Source of the DNA: Achromobacter xylosoxidans
Lineage (GTDB): Bacteria; Pseudomonadota; Gammaproteobacteria; Burkholderiales; Burkholderiaceae_B
Reading direction: 5' to 3'
Length of the DNA: 64,000 nucleotides
Assembly (NCBI RefSeq): GCF_014490035.1
Contig: NZ_CP061008.1
Span: 6,572,001 to 6,636,000, forward strand
This document shows, one piece after another, positions 35,579-45,303 of the stretch. The position numbers and the translations under genes were made by a program. How positions within the stretch are numbered: the stretch's first letter is position 1; the number at the start of each line of letters is the position of its first letter. The notes under the pieces are model-generated. The model was given only the letters and a program-made list of their open reading frames with translations, ran no database searches and was not told where the DNA came from.

Positions 35579-36867
35579 CACCCCGATTCCCCGCGCAGCC
35601 TGAACTGGCCGGTCATCCGTACTTCCAGTTCCGCAACAATGTCCTGTACGCCGAGGACGTGCCGCTGGACCACCTGGCCGAAAAGCTGGGCACGCCGCTG
35701 TACGTGTACTCGCGCGCCGCGCTCAAGGCTGCCTGGGAATCCTACCGCAACGCCGTCGGCCAGCATCCGGTGCTGGTCTGCTACGGCATGAAGGCCAATT
35801 CCAACCTGGCCGTCCTGAAGGAATTCGCGCGCCTGGGCGCGGGCTTCGACATCGTTTCCGGCGGCGAACTCAAGCGCGCCCTGGCGGCGGGTGCGGACCC
35901 GTCCAGGATCGTGTTTTCCGGCGTGGGCAAGCAGGCCTGGGAAATGCGCGCCGCGCTCGCGGCCAAGGTCAAGTGCTTCAACGTCGAGTCCGAAGCCGAG
36001 CTACGCCTGCTATCGACAATTGCGCATGGCATGGGCCTGCGCGCACCCGTCTCGCTGCGGGTGAACCCGGACGTGGACGCGCAGACGCATCCCTACATCT
36101 CCACCGGCCTGAAGGAGAACAAGTTCGGCATCGCCATCGAGTCGGCGCTGGACGTCTACCGCCTGGCCCAGTCGCTGCCGGCCTTGGAAATCGTGGGAGT
36201 GGACTGCCATATCGGTTCGCAGCTCACGGATATCAGTCCCTATTTCGACGCGCTGGAAAAGCTGCTGGACCTGATCGAAAAGCTGGATCAGGCCGGCATC
36301 CGGATCGCCCATCTGGACCTGGGCGGCGGCCTGGGCATCCGCTATACGGATGAAATTCCGCCCTCGCCCCAGGCCCTGCTGGACCGTGTCTTCGAACGCC
36401 TGAACGCGCGCGGCTTCGGCCATCTGCACCTGGTGCTGGAGCCCGGCCGATCGCTGGTGGGCAACGCCGGCGTGCTGCTCACGCGGGTCCAGTACCTGAA
36501 GCATTCGGAAGCGCGCAACTTCGCCATCGTCGACGCCGCCATGAACGACCTGCTGCGTCCCGCGCTGTACGAAGCCTTCCACGGCGTGCGCCCCGTGCAT
36601 CCGCGCGCGGGCGACGAAACCCTATACGACATCGTCGGCCCGGTCTGCGAAAGCGCCGACTGGCTGGCCCGGCAGCGCAAGCTGGCCATCCAACAGGGCG
36701 ACCTGCTGGCGGTGGAGTCCGCGGGCGCCTACAGCATGGCCATGGCCAGCAATTACAACGCCCGCCCCCGCGCGGCCGAAGCCATGGTCGATGGCGACAA
36801 GTACTACGTCGTGCGCCAGCGCGAAACGCTGGAAGACCTGCTCAAGGGCGAATCCACGCTGCCCTGA
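35575..36867 (+). CDS. lysA: Diaminopimelate decarboxylase
   Basis: LysA removes CO2 from meso-diaminopimelate, the last step of lysine synthesis. The 430-residue enzyme is a fold-type III PLP protein: VCYGMKANSNLAVLKEFARL holds the cofactor Lys, GAGFDIVSGGELKRAL follows, then IGSQLTDISPYFDAL, DLGGGLGIRY and LEPGRSLVGNAGVLLT. GPVCESADWLARQRKL has the catalytic Cys, and AGAYSMAMASNYNARPRAAE closes the site. It is coupled to lptM by an ATGA overlap. A GGACCGC/GCGGTCC hairpin (36891-36913) follows in the convergent gap. Confidence 0.97.
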   Translation: MTPRFPAQPELAGHPYFQFRNNVLYAEDVPLDHLAEKLGTPLYVYSRAALKAAWESYRNAVGQHPVLVCYGMKANSNLAVLKEFARLGAGFDIVSGGELKRALAAGADPSRIVFSGVGKQAWEMRAALAAKVKCFNVESEAELRLLSTIAHGMGLRAPVSLRVNPDVDAQTHPYISTGLKENKFGIAIESALDVYRLAQSLPALEIVGVDCHIGSQLTDISPYFDALEKLLDLIEKLDQAGIRIAHLDLGGGLGIRYTDEIPPSPQALLDRVFERLNARGFGHLHLVLEPGRSLVGNAGVLLTRVQYLKHSEARNFAIVDAAMNDLLRPALYEAFHGVRPVHPRAGDETLYDIVGPVCESADWLARQRKLAIQQGDLLAVESAGAYSMAMASNYNARPRAAEAMVDGDKYYVVRQRETLEDLLKGESTLP

Positions 36868-36926
36868 GGGGCTGCCGCCATTCGCGGCACGGACCGCGCG
36901 CCGCAGGCGGTCCGATACCGAATCGT

Positions 36927-38270
36927 TCATTCGAACTCATGCGTAATGGAAGCCGGACGGCCGGCCGCCACCGTCAGGGTCATGCGGTAGTCGCCCGCTG
37001 ATGCGTTGCGCACCGTCACCTGGTAACGGCCGGGCGGCAGGGACAGTTCGCGCAACGGCGGGCTGACGCCGCGCGAGCGGCCATTGACCAGCACCTCTCC
37101 CCATGGACGCACGGCCACGCGCACCGTGACGGGCGCCGCCTGAGGCGGCGGGGTCACGGGCGCGGCGGGGGCTGCCGCGGCTTCAGGCTCAGAGGCGCTT
37201 TCTGGTTTTGGGCCGGCGGACGGCATGGCGGAGCCAATGGCCGCGGCCTGCGGCGGCGAAGCTGGTACGGCCGCGGCGGGGGAATCTGGCAAGGTCGGTG
37301 GAGCCGGCGCGGGCGCGGGTTGCGGCTGTGGTTCCGACTGCGGCTGGGGTTGCGGCGGTGGTTGGGACGGTGGCTCCGATTGCGGCTGAGGTTGCGGCTG
37401 GGGTTGGGGTTGGGGCGGCGCCACGCCAGCCAGTTCGACCGGCGGCTGTGCCGGCCGCAGCCATGCATATCCCCCCGCCGCGAGCAGCAGAAGGCCCGCC
37501 ACGGCCAGCGGCAGCATGCGCCGCGCCGGCCCCGGGTGTTCAGGCCGCATCGCCGTCAGGCGCGCCGCAGCCGGCGGTGGATCGTCAAACTCGTCGGCGG
37601 GCGTCTCCGCCATCAATGAAGGCGCGGCCGTGTCCGGCTCCGGATCCTCCATCGGACCGGGTACGGAAGCCGCCGCAGACGCCGGCACCGCCGGCGGGAT
37701 CACCCCCATCGCCGCAGCAAGCGCCGCGGCTGTGCGCGGCCTCGCCTGCTCGTCCATCGCCAGGCCCTCGTCCACGGCGGCGCAGAACGCCGCGCGATAG
37801 GCGCCCGGCTGCCATGCATCCAGAGGCAGGCAATCGTCGCGCACGCGGCGCGCCAGTGCGCCTGGCGGGGCCGCGCCCGTCGCCAGGAAGTACGCCAGCG
37901 CCGCCAGCCCGTACACGTCCGTCCAGGGGCCGCAAGAATGGCCCGGATCGTCCGTGTACTGTTCGAACGCGGCGTAACCGGCATGGCGTGCGGCGTCTTC
38001 ATCATCGGGCGCCGCATCGCAAGGCGGCGCCAGGACGGCAAAATCCTGTCCGTCACGGACCACGGCATCAGGGCTGATGCCGCCATGCGCCCTGCCGGCT
38101 TCGTGCATGGCGGCCAGGGACGCGGACAAGCCGGCGACGACTCGCAGGATCTCCTGTTCACGCAGCCGCCCGGGCGCCAGGCGCAGGATATCGTCCAGGC
38201 GTGCCGCATCTGAAGCGGCCGGGAAGCCTGCCGCGCCCGGCTCAGGCGGCACAGCTGAAGTTCGTAGCAT
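36927..38270 (-). CDS. T6SS-linked pseudokinase-like membrane protein with PEGA domain
   Basis: A 447-residue protein, last gene of the tssJ-M/tagF operon. Residues 20-185 resemble only the C-lobe of a Ser/Thr kinase: a helix ending LAAMHEAGRAHGGISPDAVV where an HRDLKPxN loop would stand, GYAAFEQYTDD in place of the APE region, and WTDVYGLAALAYFLATG. The N-lobe with its ATP-binding Lys is missing, and the upstream 19-bp gap to tagF leaves no room for it, so activity is unlikely. A membrane helix (250-270) is followed by a Pro-Gln repeat linker (283-330) and a PEGA domain (about 375-447; GEVLVNGRSRGVSPPLRELS). T6SS clusters often carry a PpkA-type kinase that acts with an FHA protein; this may be a degenerate counterpart. 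Confidence 0.75.
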   Translation of the reverse strand: MLRTSAVPPEPGAAGFPAASDAARLDDILRLAPGRLREQEILRVVAGLSASLAAMHEAGRAHGGISPDAVVRDGQDFAVLAPPCDAAPDDEDAARHAGYAAFEQYTDDPGHSCGPWTDVYGLAALAYFLATGAAPPGALARRVRDDCLPLDAWQPGAYRAAFCAAVDEGLAMDEQARPRTAAALAAAMGVIPPAVPASAAASVPGPMEDPEPDTAAPSLMAETPADEFDDPPPAAARLTAMRPEHPGPARRMLPLAVAGLLLLAAGGYAWLRPAQPPVELAGVAPPQPQPQPQPQPQSEPPSQPPPQPQPQSEPQPQPAPAPAPPTLPDSPAAAVPASPPQAAAIGSAMPSAGPKPESASEPEAAAAPAAPVTPPPQAAPVTVRVAVRPWGEVLVNGRSRGVSPPLRELSLPPGRYQVTVRNASAGDYRMTLTVAAGRPASITHEFE

Positions 38271-38289
38271 GCGCGGTCCTCCGGCAGTT

Positions 38290-39006
38290 TCAGGGATGCC
38301 AGGTCGGCAGGGATGAGAACAGCCTGGCGAACAGCGTCGCGTTCAACGCGCCGCCATGGATGTAGGTCTGCAATGCCGCGCCGTCCGCCTGGTTGGTCCA
38401 CCAATAGCTGGTGTGGGAACTGGGGTTGAAGCAGAACGGCAGATCGGGCCAGGCGCCCAGCGCGCGGCGCGCCAGCGGCGCGGAGTCCTGCTCCCGGCCG
38501 GCGCTCAGGATGTCCATGATGTCGCTGCCGCCGCGCGGCGCGGCGGCGCCCGGCGCCGCGGCAGGCGTACGCACCTGCTGCAGGCTGCGGTCGAACTGTT
38601 CCGCCGGGCAGCCATGGCGCACCGCCGCCAGCATGCTGGCGCCGATCTGCCGGTAGTAGTCGCTGGCGCCATCCAGGATGCTGCTGTGGTATTGCGCGGG
38701 CGGCACGGCCATGACCACGCACAGCGGATAGCCCCGGCCCACCCGGTCGCGGCTGGGCGTGATGCAGCCCAGCTGTGCGACGCCCGCGCCCGGCCCCGCC
38801 GGAATCGCGAAATTCCAGATGGGCGCCGACGCGAAGCCGCGCGCGGCATTGATGTCTGGCGCCTGCTTCAGCGCCGCCAGCCCGAACTGCAGCCAGCGGT
38901 CCCACCAGGTGATCAGCTCACGCGGCAGGCGCCGGTGCACGAAGTCGCCCGCCGCCGGAATCTTGCCGTACCAGCCCACACGCCCACGCTCCACTGCTAG
39001 CTCCAT
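38290..39006 (-). CDS. tagF: T6SS-associated protein TagF
   Basis: A 238-residue protein. Start MELAVERGRVGWYGKIPAAG is chosen since AAGGAC lies before it and it follows the tssM stop by 13 bp. The N-terminal pattern GWYGKIPAAGDFVHRRLPRE and the later SRDRVGRGYPLCVVM and FCFNPSSHTSYWW are typical of TagF (DUF2094). TagF is a cytoplasmic negative regulator of T6SS that binds the FHA protein in the post-translational control pathway of Pseudomonas. Here it lies between tssM and the kinase-like gene, which fits that pathway. Confidence 0.92.
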   Translation of the reverse strand: MELAVERGRVGWYGKIPAAGDFVHRRLPRELITWWDRWLQFGLAALKQAPDINAARGFASAPIWNFAIPAGPGAGVAQLGCITPSRDRVGRGYPLCVVMAVPPAQYHSSILDGASDYYRQIGASMLAAVRHGCPAEQFDRSLQQVRTPAAAPGAAAPRGGSDIMDILSAGREQDSAPLARRALGAWPDLPFCFNPSSHTSYWWTNQADGAALQTYIHGGALNATLFARLFSSLPTWHP

Positions 39007-39019
39007 GTCCTTGTCCTGT

Positions 39020-42000
39020 TCACGACGCGCCCGGGCAGGCAAACGCCTGCATCTCGCCCAGATGGAAAGGGCTCTTGACGCTGCTGGCGGTGATCTCCAG
39101 CACCACCTTGCGTCCGCCCAGGTCGAATGTGGCCAGCGTGACCTCCGGCGTGGCCCCGCGCCGCAGCTGGGCGCGGTCCAGCATGCGGTTCAGCGCCCAG
39201 GGACCGGACGTGGTCATGCCCGCCGCCCCGACCTGTGGCGTAAGCTCGATGCGCACCTGGTTGCTGCCGCGGGGGCCGGGCCACTGCACCGTGGTCGCCA
39301 CCTGCGGGCCATGCGCGTAGCGCACCGCCTGGCCGTCCACGTCCATCACGAACTGGGTAATGCCCGCGTCCATTTCCACGGGCTTGATGGCCACCCGATA
39401 CGAGGGCATGGGGTTGCCTGCCATGAAGTACACGTCGCGGATCACGCCCGCGCGCTGGAACGCGTCCAGCGTGGCGGAGTTCTCCCCCGACTTGCCGTCG
39501 ATGCCCGGTTTGAAGCGCCACCGCTGTCCGGAAACGTCGATCTGGTTCGCCAAATTCTTCTGGAAGAAGTCGTCCATCAGGCCGTTGGGCCCGAACAGCC
39601 GCGCCATGTCGTTGGGCGCCACGTCGCGCGCCGAACGGCTCGAAAACGGATAGCGTCCGGCCACCGACTGGCCGCAGAACATGCCGATGGTGGCGGACAC
39701 GGTCTCGCCCATGCGCGCGCGGGCCACGTCGGACACCTCGCCGGACGCGTTCACCGATAGCGCATTGAGCACGTCGCGCAGCGGCCCCGGCAAGCGGCCC
39801 GCCTCGGCCCGCAGCTTGGTCACGGAATCCGAGCTGGGCGCGGGGCTGCCGCTGCGCAAGGCCGCATCCGCCGCCGTCAGATAGGTATAGAGCTCGTTGA
39901 TGAGGCCGGTGGTGGCGGCGATCGGCGAGGTGGCGCCGGCCGCCGCGCCCTCGCCTTCGGCCAGCCGGCGGTACGGCTCGAAATGCTGGTCCACGATGCG
40001 CTCGAGCTTCTCGTCCGTGGCGTCGGCCCGCATGGCCGCGCCAGGTCCGGTTGGCCCGAACATCTGCTCCAGCGCCTCGCGCGTGCTGCTGACGCGGTCG
40101 CGCGCCTGATCCACCAGCGAGCGGTCATCCTTGCCGGTATCGCGCAGCAAGGAGGTCTCTCGCGCAACGCCGCGCACCAGCTGCACCAGCGGCGACTCCG
40201 GCGCGGACAAGGTGCGCGCCATCTGGATGTTCTGCAGCAGCGACTTGCTGGGCGCCAGCTGCATATCGTTCAGATAGCCGTCCCACTGGGCCACGTAATC
40301 GTTCATGTACAAGCGCTTGATGTCCACCACCAGCTGGCGTTGCGCCGTCTGGTCCAGCTGGCTGCGCAATGGGATGTTCAGGATCCACGCATCATCCGAA
40401 CGCAACACCTCGGCCACGCCGGTCACGCGCTTGTTGAAGACGTCCCAATAGCCGCGATAGCTGTAGAGCGCGGGAATGCCCTGGCTCAACGGCTTGCCGC
40501 TCTTGCGCACGAAGACGGCGCTGGCCTGCGCGCCGCCCAGCGTCACCACCGTGATCTCGGGCGCCGCATCGGCGTTGGCCAGGGTACGGCGCAGCCGGCT
40601 GTACGCGCGTTGCGCCAGCGTGTAGCGCGCCAGCTTCTCGCGCGCCTGGGCCACCAGCGCGTCGTCCTTGGGAAACGGCGAGGCCAGCACGTGGCTCTGC
40701 GTCAGGTTGCGCAGGTGCAGCGACAGCTGTTCGTACTGGCGCCGCGTGTAGCCTTCAGGCAGGGTGGCCTGCATGTCCGAGAGCAGCCACGCATGCATGA
40801 ACTCCGCATCGTAGCGCTCGGCCTCGTACAGCATCAGGTAGGCCCGCAGCGCCTCGTAGGAATACTCCAGGTCGCTGGCCGAGGCGTCGCGCAGGGCCGT
40901 CTCGACACGCCGCGCCACCTGCGGCAGCAGCACCTGGTCCAGCGTATTGCCGTACACGCCCTGCGCCGCCGCCCGCAGCTTCTGGCCCTGGTAGAGGCCA
41001 TAGCGATAGCTCAGCGGCGGATTGTCGATCTCGAAGCCCTCGTGCTGGGGCAGGTACCAGAGGCTGTCCAGGAACGGCATCAGCCCCAACAGGTCGCCGG
41101 TGCGCGTGATCTTGATGTCGCGGCTCAGCTTCTCCACCGCCGGCACCCGCCGCGCCACTTCTTCCACGTAATCGGCGTTGTTGCGATAGCTCATGGCCCA
41201 GCCCGCGACCAGGGCCAGGAAGGCCGCCGTCACCAGGCCGTACCCCGCCCAGTGCAGCTGCCGATAGCGGCGTTCCCAGCGCAGGTTGCGGCTGGCCAGG
41301 CCCGCCTCGCGGAAGATGACGTCCTGCAGCAGGTTCTTCAGGAAGTAGCTGCGTCCTTCCGCCTCGCCCGGCACGCTGGCCGCGGGCGCGGCGCCGCCGT
41401 CGATGCGCAGGTAGCGCTTCAGATGGCCAGTCACCTGGTCGAAGGTCTCTCCGCCCTGCGTGCCGCTGGTGAAGTAGACGCCTCGCGGGATCACGCGCGC
41501 CTCGAACTTCGAGGTCGCGAACACATCACTCAGGAAATGGCCCAGGATGGCCTGCAGGCCCGCGAACTGCTGCGGCAGCATGTAGGCCAGCGCGCGCCGC
41601 GCCGGATCGCTCTCTGCCGCCACCACTTCAGGCAAGGCGTCATCCAAGCGCCGCTGCAACAGCGCATATTCTTCGTGAAAGGCTTCATACAGGTCGAAAC
41701 CCGGCTCCTGCGCGCGCGCATACGGCAAGGTAAAGCCCCAGATCTGCGCCAGCTCGTCGCGGGTAAAGGAAGCGAAGTACTCTTCGAAGCCCGACAGCAG
41801 ATCCGTCTTGGTCACCAGCACGTACACCGGAAACGCGATGCCCAGCTGCTCGCGCAATTCCTGCAGGCGGCGCCGCAGCACTGCCGCATGCTGCGCGCGC
41901 TCCGCGTCGGACGCCGACAGCAGGTCTTCGACGCTGACGGTAAGCATGGCGCCGTTGATGGGCTGGCGGCCGCGGTACTTGGACAGCAGGCCGAGAAAGC

Positions 42001-42649
42001 CGCGCCACTCTTCTTCGTCTCCGGTCGGATCGCTTTCGTGCGTGGTGTAGCGCCCCGCCGTGTCCAGCAGCACCGCATCGTCGGTGAACCACCAGTCGCA
42101 ATTGCGGGTGCCGCCCACGCCGCGCAAGGCCACCTTGCCGTAGCGTTCGGCCAAGGGAAAGTTCAGCCCCGAATTCACCAACGCGGTAGTCTTGCCCGCG
42201 CCCGGCGCGCCGATGATCACGTACCAGGGCAGCTGATACAGGTACTGCTTGGAGAACCGGTCGAGCGCGCCGCGCCTGCCGCGGCTCTCGAAGCGGGTCT
42301 TGCGCAATAGCTCCACGGCTTCGTGAAAGCGCGCTTCCAGCTGGCGTATCTCGTCGTTGCCGGCGGCTTCCTCCAGCGGCTTTTCCGCCTTGGGTCTGGG
42401 CCGCCGCAACTGGCTCAGCAGCTGCGCGTTCAAGCGCCCTTCGCGCCATTTGCGCCACAACAACCGCAGCAGCCAGATCGCGAACATCGCCACGATGACA
42501 GCGATGCGCACCGTTTCGCTTTCCAGCGGACGCACCGTGCCGATGGCGATAAGAGGCCCCGCGATCCAGATCAGCACCGCCAGGGCCACCAGCCCCAGGA
42601 AGTTCCACACGCGGCGGCTGAAGAACCATCCGAACAGCCTGTAGATCAT
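39020..42649 (-). CDS. tssM: T6SS membrane complex protein TssM (IcmF family)
   Basis: A 1209-residue inner membrane protein. Two N-terminal helices (about residues 10-60: FLGLVALAVLIWIAGPLIAI and IAVIVAMFAIWLLRLLW) are followed by a cytoplasmic NTPase domain with Walker A in VIIGAPGAGKTTALVNSG and DTAGRYTTHESD as the switch region. A third helix (GLVTAAFLALVAGWAM) leads to the large periplasmic part that contacts TssJ. With TssL and TssJ it forms the trans-envelope channel base. The start overlaps the tssL stop by ATGA, so stoichiometry is probably set by coupling. Length is normal for IcmF. Confidence 0.96.
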   Translation of the reverse strand: MIYRLFGWFFSRRVWNFLGLVALAVLIWIAGPLIAIGTVRPLESETVRIAVIVAMFAIWLLRLLWRKWREGRLNAQLLSQLRRPRPKAEKPLEEAAGNDEIRQLEARFHEAVELLRKTRFESRGRRGALDRFSKQYLYQLPWYVIIGAPGAGKTTALVNSGLNFPLAERYGKVALRGVGGTRNCDWWFTDDAVLLDTAGRYTTHESDPTGDEEEWRGFLGLLSKYRGRQPINGAMLTVSVEDLLSASDAERAQHAAVLRRRLQELREQLGIAFPVYVLVTKTDLLSGFEEYFASFTRDELAQIWGFTLPYARAQEPGFDLYEAFHEEYALLQRRLDDALPEVVAAESDPARRALAYMLPQQFAGLQAILGHFLSDVFATSKFEARVIPRGVYFTSGTQGGETFDQVTGHLKRYLRIDGGAAPAASVPGEAEGRSYFLKNLLQDVIFREAGLASRNLRWERRYRQLHWAGYGLVTAAFLALVAGWAMSYRNNADYVEEVARRVPAVEKLSRDIKITRTGDLLGLMPFLDSLWYLPQHEGFEIDNPPLSYRYGLYQGQKLRAAAQGVYGNTLDQVLLPQVARRVETALRDASASDLEYSYEALRAYLMLYEAERYDAEFMHAWLLSDMQATLPEGYTRRQYEQLSLHLRNLTQSHVLASPFPKDDALVAQAREKLARYTLAQRAYSRLRRTLANADAAPEITVVTLGGAQASAVFVRKSGKPLSQGIPALYSYRGYWDVFNKRVTGVAEVLRSDDAWILNIPLRSQLDQTAQRQLVVDIKRLYMNDYVAQWDGYLNDMQLAPSKSLLQNIQMARTLSAPESPLVQLVRGVARETSLLRDTGKDDRSLVDQARDRVSSTREALEQMFGPTGPGAAMRADATDEKLERIVDQHFEPYRRLAEGEGAAAGATSPIAATTGLINELYTYLTAADAALRSGSPAPSSDSVTKLRAEAGRLPGPLRDVLNALSVNASGEVSDVARARMGETVSATIGMFCGQSVAGRYPFSSRSARDVAPNDMARLFGPNGLMDDFFQKNLANQIDVSGQRWRFKPGIDGKSGENSATLDAFQRAGVIRDVYFMAGNPMPSYRVAIKPVEMDAGITQFVMDVDGQAVRYAHGPQVATTVQWPGPRGSNQVRIELTPQVGAAGMTTSGPWALNRMLDRAQLRRGATPEVTLATFDLGGRKVVLEITASSVKSPFHLGEMQAFACPGAS

Positions 42650-43923
42650 TCCTGTCCTCCCTGCTCGTGCGCCACCGGCGGCACCAGCACCGTGATCTCC
42701 ACCCGCCGGTTCAGCGCGCGGCCCGCGGCCGTATCGTTGGGCGCCACCGGATCGGCATCGCCGCGGCCTTCGGCGCGCACCCTGGCCGTCTGGCCCAGGC
42801 GCTGCTCCAGCATGTCCTTGACCGCATCGGCGCGCGCCTGCGAAAGATGCCAGTTGGACGGGAAGCGCGCGCTGCGCATCGGTGTGTTGTCGGAGTAGCC
42901 GCGCACCAGGATGCTGCCCTGCGTCTCGCGCAAAGCGTCGGCCACGCGCGACAGCACCGGCAGGTACTGGTCGCGCACGGAACTGGCGCCGGATTCAAAT
43001 ACGCCGTCGCCCCGCAGCACCACCACGCTGCGGTCCACCTCGTCGCGCACGGTGACCAACTGGTCGCGGATCTCGGGCGCCAGGAACACCGCCAGCCGCG
43101 GCGCGGGCGCGGGCCGCTTCACGGTGGTCGGGGCGATCTGTACGGTCGGCGGACGCAGCTTGGCGATGGACGCGAACACGGCGTCGGATTCGCTGCCCAG
43201 GCGCCAACCCAGGCCCCAATACAAGGCCAGCGCCAGGACGGCAGCCAACGCGCCGAACACCCATAGCGGCACCGGCAGGCGGCGCAATGGCGTCTGCGCC
43301 GGCTCGTCGCGCCAATGCGGAGACAGCGCCAGCGGATAGTCGCCGCGCGCGCCGCGCAGGATGCGCAACAGGCGCTGGCGCAGCGTTTCCAGCTGCGAAC
43401 GGCCGTTGTCGATGACGCGATAGCGTCCCTCGAAACCCAGCAGCAGGCAGTAATACAGCAATTCCAGCAGATCCAGGTGCTGCCCCGGATTCTGCGACAG
43501 CTTGGCCAGCAGCTGGAAGAACTTCTCTCCGCCCCAGGTCTCGTTGTGGAACGTGACCAGCAGGCTGTGCGCGGACCATACGCCGCCCCCGCCCCATGGC
43601 GTAAGCGCCGCGGCCTCGTCCAGCGCCGTGCACAGGCAATAGCGCGCACCCAGTATGGTTTCGTTGGGGATGCCCGCCTGCTGCGCGCGCAGCTCGAATT
43701 GACGCACCTCGTCCAGCAAGTGCTCGCGCAGCATCGCCGGCGAAGGATGCGTCGCCGTGGCGCGGATCTGCGGAATCAGGTCCAGCAGCGGGTTCGCCGC
43801 CGCCACCAGCGGATTGGCGCCGCTGATGACGTAGTCGTGAGGCCGCAGCCTGCCCGCCGTATTGGCGGCGCCTTCGCCGATGCCGCCCGGGGGGCCGGCC
43901 AGCGTGTGATCCGAAGCATGCAT
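42646..43923 (-). CDS. tssL: T6SS protein TssL (DotU) with OmpA-like peptidoglycan-binding domain
   Basis: A 425-residue protein. Residues 30-215 form the cytoplasmic DotU domain (NPLVAAANPLLDLIPQIRAT; ETWGGEKFFQLLAKLSQNP). A single membrane helix (about 228-248; LWVFGALAAVLALALYWGLG) leads to a C-terminal OmpA domain (GSILVRGYSDNTPMRSARFP; NWHLSQARADAVKDMLEQ; ALNRRVEITVLV) that anchors the complex to the cell wall. Such extended TssL proteins provide their own peptidoglycan binding. The gene is coupled to tssM and follows tssK by 27 bp. Confidence 0.95.
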   Translation of the reverse strand: MHASDHTLAGPPGGIGEGAANTAGRLRPHDYVISGANPLVAAANPLLDLIPQIRATATHPSPAMLREHLLDEVRQFELRAQQAGIPNETILGARYCLCTALDEAAALTPWGGGGVWSAHSLLVTFHNETWGGEKFFQLLAKLSQNPGQHLDLLELLYYCLLLGFEGRYRVIDNGRSQLETLRQRLLRILRGARGDYPLALSPHWRDEPAQTPLRRLPVPLWVFGALAAVLALALYWGLGWRLGSESDAVFASIAKLRPPTVQIAPTTVKRPAPAPRLAVFLAPEIRDQLVTVRDEVDRSVVVLRGDGVFESGASSVRDQYLPVLSRVADALRETQGSILVRGYSDNTPMRSARFPSNWHLSQARADAVKDMLEQRLGQTARVRAEGRGDADPVAPNDTAAGRALNRRVEITVLVPPVAHEQGGQE

Positions 43924-43950
43924 AGTTGTCTCCGCCTGGTTTGGCCGCGC

Positions 43951-45285
43951 TCAGTCGCGCAGCGCCCAGAACTCCATCGTCAGCCCGGGAAAATCGCCCG
44001 CCAGATGCAACGCAAGCGCGCCGGTGCGCTCCAGCTGCTTCCAGAACTCGCCGCTCTTATCCAGTTCGAAATAGACGTGTCCGGCGCTGTACGGAATCTG
44101 CCGCGGCGCCACGGGCAGCGCGCGCACGCCGACGCCCGGCAATTGCAGGTGCACCAGGTCGCGGATGCGCTCCACCGGACCGATCTTGACCTGCGCCGGA
44201 AAGCGCGCCCGCACGGTCTCCACGCCCATGTCCGCATGCACCGCCAGCACGAAGCCGGCCGACTGCAACAGTTCCGCGTCCTGGATCTGCGCCACGCGCA
44301 CGCCCTGGCCGCGGTCCTGCAGCGGTATCTGCAAGGCGCGCTGCTCCAGCACGGCCGACAGCGATCGGCGCAGCTCATTCATCAACGGCGTGAAGCTGCC
44401 CTGCAGATCGTCGTGCACGTAGTCCGGCAGCACGCCCGGCCGCCGCGTGGCGGACGTGAAGGTGGCCAGGTCGCAGGCCAGCATCAGCCAGTCGTGGAAC
44501 AGGCGTTCGGGATGCTGCGCCGGAAGTTGCCGCGCATGCCAGATCGAACCCATGTAGCGGTTGACGGTCTCCAGCAGCATGAAGTCCGACACCTCGGAAA
44601 CGCCGCCGCGGCCGGGCTGAGACAGGCGCGAGGCCAGCGCCTCGCTGCGCGCGTCGAGCAGCCCCTGCAGTTCATCGACGAAGCCGCGCAAGACCGGATG
44701 CTCGCCCGCCGCCAGCCACGGCGCCACATAGCCTTCGTCCAGCACCACCCGGTTGTCCGAACGCCGCTCCAGCACGCGCGCCACCCCCAGGCCCAGCCAG
44801 TCGTCGGTAAGTTCGTCTTCCAGCATCAACCGCAGCCGCAAGCGTCCAAGCTGCATCAGGACGGGTTCCAGAGCCACGGAGCCGCTGTCTTCCACTTCGG
44901 CTTCGTGCACCAGATAGCGCGCCAACGTGTCTTCCTCGCCTTCGTAGATGACGTCGCTAGCGCCGGCGCGCACGCGCGGCAGGGCCAGCACGACGCGCGC
45001 GCCGCGCGTCTGCGCCGGCACTTCGAACGCCGCGGGCGCCGCGTCCGGATGCGAGAAATCAAAAGGCGTGCCGTCGGGCATGACGCCTTGCGCCCTGGTC
45101 ACCGCCACCTTGCCGATCGCCAGCGCGTCGCGGTCCAGCGACAGCTGGCCAAAGCCCCAGAAGCATCCCTGGAGCATGGCTGCGCGTTGCTGCGCGGTGT
45201 GCAGCATATGGCGTTCAAACTGCTGGAAATGCTGCGGCCGCAGGAACATGCCCTCCGACCAGATCACTTTGTCTCTGCTCACCAT
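43951..45285 (-). CDS. tssK: T6SS baseplate protein TssK
   Basis: A 444-residue cytoplasmic protein opening with VIWSEGMFLRPQHFQQFERH, the TssK signature. It continues with the shoulder domain (about 30-300) and the C-terminal head (AGHVYFELDKSGEFWKQLER). TssK trimers connect the phage-like baseplate (TssE-F-G) to TssM/TssL at the membrane. It sits between tssJ (18 bp upstream) and tssL (27 bp downstream) in one operon. Length and motifs match the family. Confidence 0.96.
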   Translation of the reverse strand: MVSRDKVIWSEGMFLRPQHFQQFERHMLHTAQQRAAMLQGCFWGFGQLSLDRDALAIGKVAVTRAQGVMPDGTPFDFSHPDAAPAAFEVPAQTRGARVVLALPRVRAGASDVIYEGEEDTLARYLVHEAEVEDSGSVALEPVLMQLGRLRLRLMLEDELTDDWLGLGVARVLERRSDNRVVLDEGYVAPWLAAGEHPVLRGFVDELQGLLDARSEALASRLSQPGRGGVSEVSDFMLLETVNRYMGSIWHARQLPAQHPERLFHDWLMLACDLATFTSATRRPGVLPDYVHDDLQGSFTPLMNELRRSLSAVLEQRALQIPLQDRGQGVRVAQIQDAELLQSAGFVLAVHADMGVETVRARFPAQVKIGPVERIRDLVHLQLPGVGVRALPVAPRQIPYSAGHVYFELDKSGEFWKQLERTGALALHLAGDFPGLTMEFWALRD

Positions 45286-45303
45286 GTGCGGTTCTCTTCG
45301 CTT

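Noticed and set aside
37290..37440. CRISPR-like short repeats
   Set aside because: They are the codons of a Pro-Gln tract within a gene, without unique spacers or a leader.
39983..42310. A 775-residue open frame antisense to tssM
   Set aside because: Shadow of the TssM coding frame; its sequence is Arg/Gln/His-rich without any domain.
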